24,140 nucleotides of DNA from an uncultured Clostridia bacterium (GTDB lineage: Bacteria; Bacillota; Clostridia; Oscillospirales; Oscillospiraceae), in assembly GCA_945635805.1 (NCBI GenBank), contig CALZCW010000002.1:1-24140 (forward strand). Reading direction: 5' to 3'. Shown piece after piece: positions 20,176 to 24,140 of this stretch. The notes beneath the pieces are model-generated. The model made no database searches, was not told the origin of the DNA, and saw only the letters and a program-made list of their open reading frames with translations. The translations under genes were made by a program, and so were the position numbers. Each line of letters opens with the position of its first letter. Within the stretch, counting starts at the first letter, position 1.

Positions 20176-21288
20176 ATGATCATTGAAATCAAGCTGAATC
20201 TCCAGCGCTTTGCCGATTCCGGCACGCTGGTGAACACCACCCAGAACTACGTCAACGCCTACAACGGTCAGACGACATCCTTCGATTCGGCCAACACCAT
20301 GTCCGGCGAGCTGAAAACGTTCTACGACACCGAGCTGCTCGAGAACGCCCGCGTGGAGATGTACTACGCCCAGTTCGCCAAGAAGCAGACGCTCCCCGCC
20401 AATCACGGCCGAACCGTGGAGTGGCGGAAATGGAACACCTTCGAAAAGGCGTCCAAGCTGGTCGAGGGCGTGATTCCCACCGGCCAGAAGTTCGGCATGA
20501 GCTCCAAGACCGGCTCCATCGAGCAGTACGGCACCTATGCCAGCATCTCCGACACCCTGGAAATGCGGGCCTACGACGATGTTATCCTCGGCGCGACCGA
20601 GGAGATGGGCGCATCGGCGGCGGAGACCCAGGAGACCCTGATCCGCGACGCACTGCTCGTCAACACCAACGTCCTCTACTGCGACAACATCACCCTGGCG
20701 ACCGGAGCGGTGGCCGGAACGCCCACGTCCTGCGCGACCATGGAGGCCAGCGCGACCGTGATGAGCAAGATGACGCCCGTCATGGTGAGCAAGGCCGTGA
20801 CCAAGCTGAAGAAGGACCGCGTGCCCACCAAGAACGGCAAATACTATGCCGTCATTCATCCCTCCGTGGCCTTTGATCTGCGTAACAGCGAGGAGTGGAT
20901 CGAAGTCCACAAGTACTCCGCGACCCAGGAAATTTTCAACGGTGAGATCGGCGAGCTGCACGGCTGCCGCTTCATCGAAAACCCGTTCGCGCCGATCCTG
21001 GGTGTGGCCGGTTCGTCGTCCACGGAGGATGACAGCTATGTCAACAAGGCCCGCACCCACACCTACGCGACCTACTTCTTCGGCAACGACGCCTTCGGCA
21101 TCATCGACCCCGAGGGCGGCGCCCTGGAGATGATCATCAAGGACAAGAGCCAGGCCGGCGGCCCCCTGAACCAGTTCAGCACCATCGGCTACAAGTTCGA
21201 GACCAACGGCGCGACCATCCTCTATCCTGAGCGCGTCCTGCGCGTGATGAGCTGCTCCAGCTACAGCGCCATCGACGAAGTCAACTGA
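20176..21288 (+). CDS. Major capsid protein, N4-gp56 family
   Basis: A 370-residue coat protein. After an N-terminal LNLQRFA at residues 7-13 (Prp-like site, cut predicted after Ala13) comes the N4-gp56-like body: LPANHGRTVEWRKWNTF, EETQ/ETLIRDALLVNTNVLY and late FFGNDAFGIIDPEGG, YKFETNGATILYPERVLRV. It builds the head shell around the scaffold. AAAGGGGGAA precedes the ATG. A strong terminator follows, as expected for a gene needed at high copy. Confidence 0.9.
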   Translation: MIIEIKLNLQRFADSGTLVNTTQNYVNAYNGQTTSFDSANTMSGELKTFYDTELLENARVEMYYAQFAKKQTLPANHGRTVEWRKWNTFEKASKLVEGVIPTGQKFGMSSKTGSIEQYGTYASISDTLEMRAYDDVILGATEEMGASAAETQETLIRDALLVNTNVLYCDNITLATGAVAGTPTSCATMEASATVMSKMTPVMVSKAVTKLKKDRVPTKNGKYYAVIHPSVAFDLRNSEEWIEVHKYSATQEIFNGEIGELHGCRFIENPFAPILGVAGSSSTEDDSYVNKARTHTYATYFFGNDAFGIIDPEGGALEMIIKDKSQAGGPLNQFSTIGYKFETNGATILYPERVLRVMSCSSYSAIDEVN

Positions 21289-21295
21289 TGACAGA

Positions 21296-21331
21296 GAGGG
21301 GCAGGGCGTCTGCCTTGCCCCTCCGATTTTT
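21296..21331 (+). terminator. Intrinsic terminator after the coat gene
   Basis: A 12-bp stem (21296-21307/21312-21323; GAGGGGCA and TGCCCCTC at its base, one G-U pair) with a 4-base loop is followed by a T-run (21327-21331). It probably lets only part of the transcripts continue to the connector genes, keeping coat in excess. Confidence 0.8.
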
Positions 21332-21344
21332 AGGAGGTTTTTAT

Positions 21345-21605
21345 ATGGCAAACAGTAAGAATGAAGCAGCGGCCAAGGTGGAGGAAACCAGAGCTGCCGC
21401 AGAGGACGACCGCGTGGAGGTGTTCATCCCGAAGGGCTATGCCGGCGACGAACCGAATCTGTTCGTAAGCGTCAACGGCAAAAACTACCTGCTCCCCCGG
21501 GGCAAGAAATCCATGGTTCCGGCCCATGTGGCCTACGAGATCAAACGCTCGCTCAAGGCCCAGGAGATTCTGGATCAGCACATCGACGAGATGAAGTCGA
21601 AATAG
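21345..21605 (+). CDS. Small head-region protein, unknown function
   Basis: An 86-residue protein with an acidic helical start (MANSKNEAAAKVEETRAA), a beta-rich centre (VEVFIPKGYAGDEPNLFVSVNGKNYLLPRG) and a final helix. TAGGAGG lies seven bases before the ATG and directly after the coat terminator. It may be a minor head or decoration protein by position; no motif supports a specific role. Confidence 0.68.
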   Translation: MANSKNEAAAKVEETRAAAEDDRVEVFIPKGYAGDEPNLFVSVNGKNYLLPRGKKSMVPAHVAYEIKRSLKAQEILDQHIDEMKSK

Positions 21606-21620
21606 GAAAACGGGCAAATC

Positions 21621-21648
21621 AAATGGGAGCTGAGAAGCTCCCATTTTT
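21621..21648 (+). terminator. Second intrinsic terminator in the head operon
   Basis: AAATGGGAGCT (21621-21631) and AGCTCCCATTT (21636-21646) form a perfect 11-bp stem with loop GAGA and a T-run to 21648. With the one at 21296 it would step down expression toward the connector genes. Confidence 0.8.
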
Positions 21649-21666
21649 CAGATAGGAGGAATTCCA

Positions 21667-22041
21667 TTGACCATTCAGGAAGCGCTGGGCAGGCTGGATG
21701 CCCTGAAATTCAACAGCTACTCGCAGAGCGAGAAAATCGAATGGCTCTCCCAGCTCGACGGCATGGTGAAAAAACAGATCATCGACACCCATGAGGGGGC
21801 GGAGACCGTGACATTCACCGGCTACGACGAGACCACGCCTGTGGATCAGGAGCTGCTTGTGCCCTATCCCTACGACGGCGTCTATCTTCGCTGGCTGGAG
21901 GCCCAGATCGATTACCACAACGGGGAATTTGGAAGGTACAACAATGCCATGGTGATGTTCAACCAGGCGTTTTCCGACTACGCCAACTACTACAACCAGC
22001 AGCACATGCCGGTCTGCAGGGGCAGCCGGTTCCGGTTCTGA
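21667..22041 (+). CDS. Putative head-tail adaptor
   Basis: A 124-residue helical protein starting at TTG 21667, which has TAGGAGGA at a good distance; no ATG fits. Length and place after the coat and before a propeller-like hub match small tail-adaptor proteins such as P22 gp4 or other head-tail connectors. It has an aromatic-rich C-terminal helix (FSDYANYYNQQH). The assignment is from position and size, not from a motif. Confidence 0.6.
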   Translation: MTIQEALGRLDALKFNSYSQSEKIEWLSQLDGMVKKQIIDTHEGAETVTFTGYDETTPVDQELLVPYPYDGVYLRWLEAQIDYHNGEFGRYNNAMVMFNQAFSDYANYYNQQHMPVCRGSRFRF

Positions 22042-22055
22042 AAGGAGAAAAACAA

Positions 22056-22295
22056 ATGCGGCTTCCCTATCTGCAGGAGCTGGACACCGCCCGGCAGATG
22101 ACCGACGTCTTCCGGGGCTACAACCACAACCTCCGCATCCGGGACGGAGAATTCTACGACATGAAGAATCTGTCCTCGGACAACTATCCGGTTCTGGCTC
22201 CGAGGGCAAAACGCGGCACCTATGCAGCCGCTTCGAATCCGCAGGGCCTCATTGCCAAGGACGCCCAGCACTATGTGGACGACGGGACCGTCTAA
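22056..22295 (+). CDS. N-terminal fragment of a tail hub/stabilisation protein, cut by in-frame TAA
   Basis: A 79-residue frame starting MRLPYLQELDTARQMTDVFR after AAAGGAGA. It ends at TAA 22293-22295, but the same frame reads on after a second TAA (22305-22307) into the 501-residue frame below. Between the stops lie only three codons. The joined product would be about 589 residues, a plausible full-length hub. On its own this fragment looks incomplete. Causes may be two mutations, sequence error, or recoding. Confidence 0.7.
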   Translation: MRLPYLQELDTARQMTDVFRGYNHNLRIRDGEFYDMKNLSSDNYPVLAPRAKRGTYAAASNPQGLIAKDAQHYVDDGTV

Positions 22296-22319
22296 AACAA
22301 AGGATAAGCCGTCTCCGGC

Positions 22320-23825
22320 TTGACACTGACCAAGGACGGCATCAAGCAGATCGTCTCCATGGGCGCTTATGCCGTGTTCTTCCCGGACAAGAAATACCTC
22401 AATACCGCAGACCTCTCGGATTACGGCAGTCTGGAGGCGTCCTGGAGCCTGCCGGAAGGCGGGAGCGTCCAGTACAGCCTTTGCACCGTGACGGGAGAAT
22501 CCTATGGGACGCCGTCCGTTCAGGCGACGGCGCCGCAAAACCCGGAGGCAGGCGCCCTGTGGATTGACACCTCTGGCGACGTTCATACGCTGCAGCAGTG
22601 GTCTGCTTCGAGCGGGATGTGGGTGCAGATTCCGACCGTATACACCAAAATCAGCGCGGCCGGAATTGGCGCCGGCTTCGCGGAATACGACGGCGTGGAG
22701 ATCAGCGGGTGCAGCTACGCGGGAACCGGCGCTCTCTCGGCGCAGATCGACGCGCTGAACGGCCAGAAGATCCTCTACGGCAGGGGAGACGACTACGTTA
22801 TTATAGTAGGAATTCTGGACCAGGCCTACACCCAGACCGAAGGAGCCGTGACCGTGAAGAGAACCGTGCCGGACATGGACTTCGTCTGCGAGGCGGGAAA
22901 CCGGCTCTGGGGCTGCAAATATGGACTTGTGAACGGGGAGACCGTCAACGAAATCTATGCCTGCAAGCTGGGCGACTTCAAAAACTGGAACTGCTTCCTG
23001 GGGATTTCCACGGATAGCTGGGTTGGCTCCGTCGGAACCGACGGCCAGTTCACCGGGGCGATCACCCACCTCGGTTATCCGGTCTTCTTCAAAGAAAACG
23101 GGATGCACAAGGTCTATCCGAGCAGCAGCGGGGCGCACAGCATCCAGGACACGGCCTGCCGGGGCGTGGAGAAGGGCTGCGAAAAGAGCCTGGCAATTGT
23201 GGGCGAGGTGCTCTACTACAAGGCGAGAAGCGGCGTCTGCGCCTATGACGGCTCCCTCCCGACGGAGATTTCCTCCGCCTTTGGAGAGGAGGTCTACGGA
23301 AATGCCGTGGCCGGGGCATTCGGAAACCGATACTACATCTCCATGGAGGACAGCGCCGGGAGCTGGCACCTCTTCGCATACGACGCGGCCAAGGGGATTT
23401 GGCACCGGGAGGACGGCACCCATGCGGACGCCTTCTGCGCCTGCCGGGGCGAACTCTACTACATCGACCACGACAGCGGAGCAATCCGGACGGAGTTTGG
23501 CAGCGGAGAGAAGGACACGGCTCCCATCCAATGGATGGCGGAGACCGGTCTTCTCGGTACGGACGAGCCGGACCGGAAGTATATCTCCCGGCTGACCATC
23601 CGGATGGCACTCTGCGTCGGCTCGAGGGTGGTATTCAAAATTCAGTACGATTCCAGCGGAGTCTGGGAGCAGGTGTTTTCCGTGACAGGCAGCAATCTGC
23701 GCAGTTTTTCCGTGCCGATTCGTCCGCGCCGGTGTGACCACCTGCGGCTCCGCATCGAGGGAGAAGGAGATGCCAAGATATTCTCCATCGCCAAGACCAT
23801 CGAGATCGGAAGTGACATCGGATGA
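22320..23825 (+). CDS. Beta-propeller-like tail hub/stabilisation protein, main part
   Basis: A 501-residue frame. It has repeating beta-strand modules ending in an aromatic (NRLWGCKYG, YPVFFKENGMHKVY, VLYYKARSGVCAYDGSLP, RYYISMEDSAGSWHLFAYD, GELYYIDHDSG), typical of a propeller. By place (portal, scaffold, coat, adaptor, then this) it may correspond to P22 gp10, the DNA-stabilising hub. It is in frame with 22056 across two TAA codons. If translated alone it would need TTG 22320, with only a weak AAAGGA 15 bases upstream, or ATG 22359. Its stop overlaps the next ATG. Confidence 0.72.
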   Translation: MTLTKDGIKQIVSMGAYAVFFPDKKYLNTADLSDYGSLEASWSLPEGGSVQYSLCTVTGESYGTPSVQATAPQNPEAGALWIDTSGDVHTLQQWSASSGMWVQIPTVYTKISAAGIGAGFAEYDGVEISGCSYAGTGALSAQIDALNGQKILYGRGDDYVIIVGILDQAYTQTEGAVTVKRTVPDMDFVCEAGNRLWGCKYGLVNGETVNEIYACKLGDFKNWNCFLGISTDSWVGSVGTDGQFTGAITHLGYPVFFKENGMHKVYPSSSGAHSIQDTACRGVEKGCEKSLAIVGEVLYYKARSGVCAYDGSLPTEISSAFGEEVYGNAVAGAFGNRYYISMEDSAGSWHLFAYDAAKGIWHREDGTHADAFCACRGELYYIDHDSGAIRTEFGSGEKDTAPIQWMAETGLLGTDEPDRKYISRLTIRMALCVGSRVVFKIQYDSSGVWEQVFSVTGSNLRSFSVPIRPRRCDHLRLRIEGEGDAKIFSIAKTIEIGSDIG

Positions 23826-24140
23826 GCCAGATTCGCCTTCCAAACATCAATGCACAGGGAGACCGGGCGCAGCTTGCCCAGATCCGGAGCTATCTCTATC
23901 AATTGACCGCTGAACTCCAGCACGCCCTGTCCAATCTGGGGGTGGAGAACTTCCCGGCGGGGAGCGCGGCGCGGCAGGTGCTGTCCGACGGCATCGGCGA
24001 GCAGCAGAAAAAGACGGTGCTGGAAGGAATCAGCAGCCTGAAAAGCATGATTATCAAAACGGCGGATGTGGTGCAGGCCGAGATGGACGCGCTGGAGATC
24101 AGCCTGGAGAGCAAATATTTGGCGGTGTCCGACTTCGGAA
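23822..24140 (+). CDS. Structural protein, start only (cut by window end)
   Basis: An open frame from ATG 23822 (ATGA overlap with the preceding gene) to the edge, reading MSQIRLPNINAQGDRAQLAQ then a long helical stretch with a heptad look (EQQKKTVLEGISSLKSMIIKT...). At least 106 residues are visible. The type of start resembles phage tail or virion proteins following the hub gene; function cannot be set. The far end lies outside the window. Confidence 0.7.
   Translation, partial: MSQIRLPNINAQGDRAQLAQIRSYLYQLTAELQHALSNLGVENFPAGSAARQVLSDGIGEQQKKTVLEGISSLKSMIIKTADVVQAEMDALEISLESKYLAVSDFG

Noticed and set aside
19957..21351. Long minus-strand frame (464 codons) opposite the coat protein
   Set aside because: The coat gene is firmly supported. 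The antisense product is His/Gly/Val-rich and shows no domain.
22293..22307. Diversity-generating retroelement as cause of the A-rich stretch
   Set aside because: No reverse transcriptase or template repeat is seen, and adenine mutagenesis changes A rather than creating TAA from TAC.
21990..23843. Long minus-strand frame (617 codons) opposite the hub gene
   Set aside because: It is unbroken while the sense frame has two TAA codons, so I considered it seriously. But the sense frame has propeller-like repeats, overlaps and ribosome-binding sites in an all-plus operon, and the antisense product has none of these.

Overview
The window is about 24 kb of a temperate bacteriophage genome, almost entirely phage. 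Very strong GGAGG-type ribosome-binding sites, a GC-rich sequence with C/G-ending codons, and the gene families present point to a Gram-positive gut Clostridia host (Oscillospiraceae/Ruminococcaceae-like). That host call is an inference; no 16S or host gene is present. I saw no tRNA, rRNA, CRISPR array or insertion sequence.

Layout. (1) 1-1214: end of an upstream gene, then a lysis cassette (endolysin and Hol44-type holin) closed by a bidirectional terminator. (2) 1255-3751, minus strand: a 44-bp near-perfect palindrome (candidate attP), a large serine recombinase, a small membrane protein, an ImmA/IrrE-type metalloprotease and an XRE repressor. (3) 3752-4331: a 580-bp gene-free control region with repeated TTAGGA-N4-TCCTAA operators, two face-to-face promoters, a long dyad and a strongly folded segment. 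(4) 4332-14298, plus strand: a Cro-like gene and the early operon. This holds an SbcC/Rad50-like ATPase, an NGO0469-type replication protein, an MBL-fold protein, a DUF6291 replication protein carrying a candidate origin, SSB, a C5 cytosine methyltransferase with a second gene nested in another frame, a degenerate HNH protein, several small cysteine-rich proteins and DUF6378. A terminator ends this block. (5) 14412-24140, plus strand: the late operon with terminase small and large subunits, portal, a Prp-type cysteine protease, scaffold, N4-gp56-type major capsid protein, a small protein, a putative adaptor, a beta-propeller hub-like gene broken by two TAA codons, and the start of another structural gene that runs off the window.

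How the genes fit together. Lysis genes lie directly beside the integrase, as in a circularised phage genome rather than an integrated prophage with host DNA at the integrase end. Lysogeny is probably controlled by the repressor/ImmA pair, as in ICEBs1 ImmR/ImmA. No polymerase, helicase or primase is visible, so replication probably borrows the host replisome. The head module combines a P22-like portal with an N4-gp56-type coat. Scaffold and coat both carry a Prp-type LxLQRFA site ending at residue 13, and the phage encodes its own Prp homologue, which suggests proteolytic capsid maturation.

Most notable observations: the phage Prp with two matching substrates; the whole gene nested inside the methyltransferase; the two closely spaced TAA codons in the hub gene, both where tyrosine would fit; the folded leader between the repressor and the Cro-like gene; and a block of host-like hairpin repeats interrupting the head operon.
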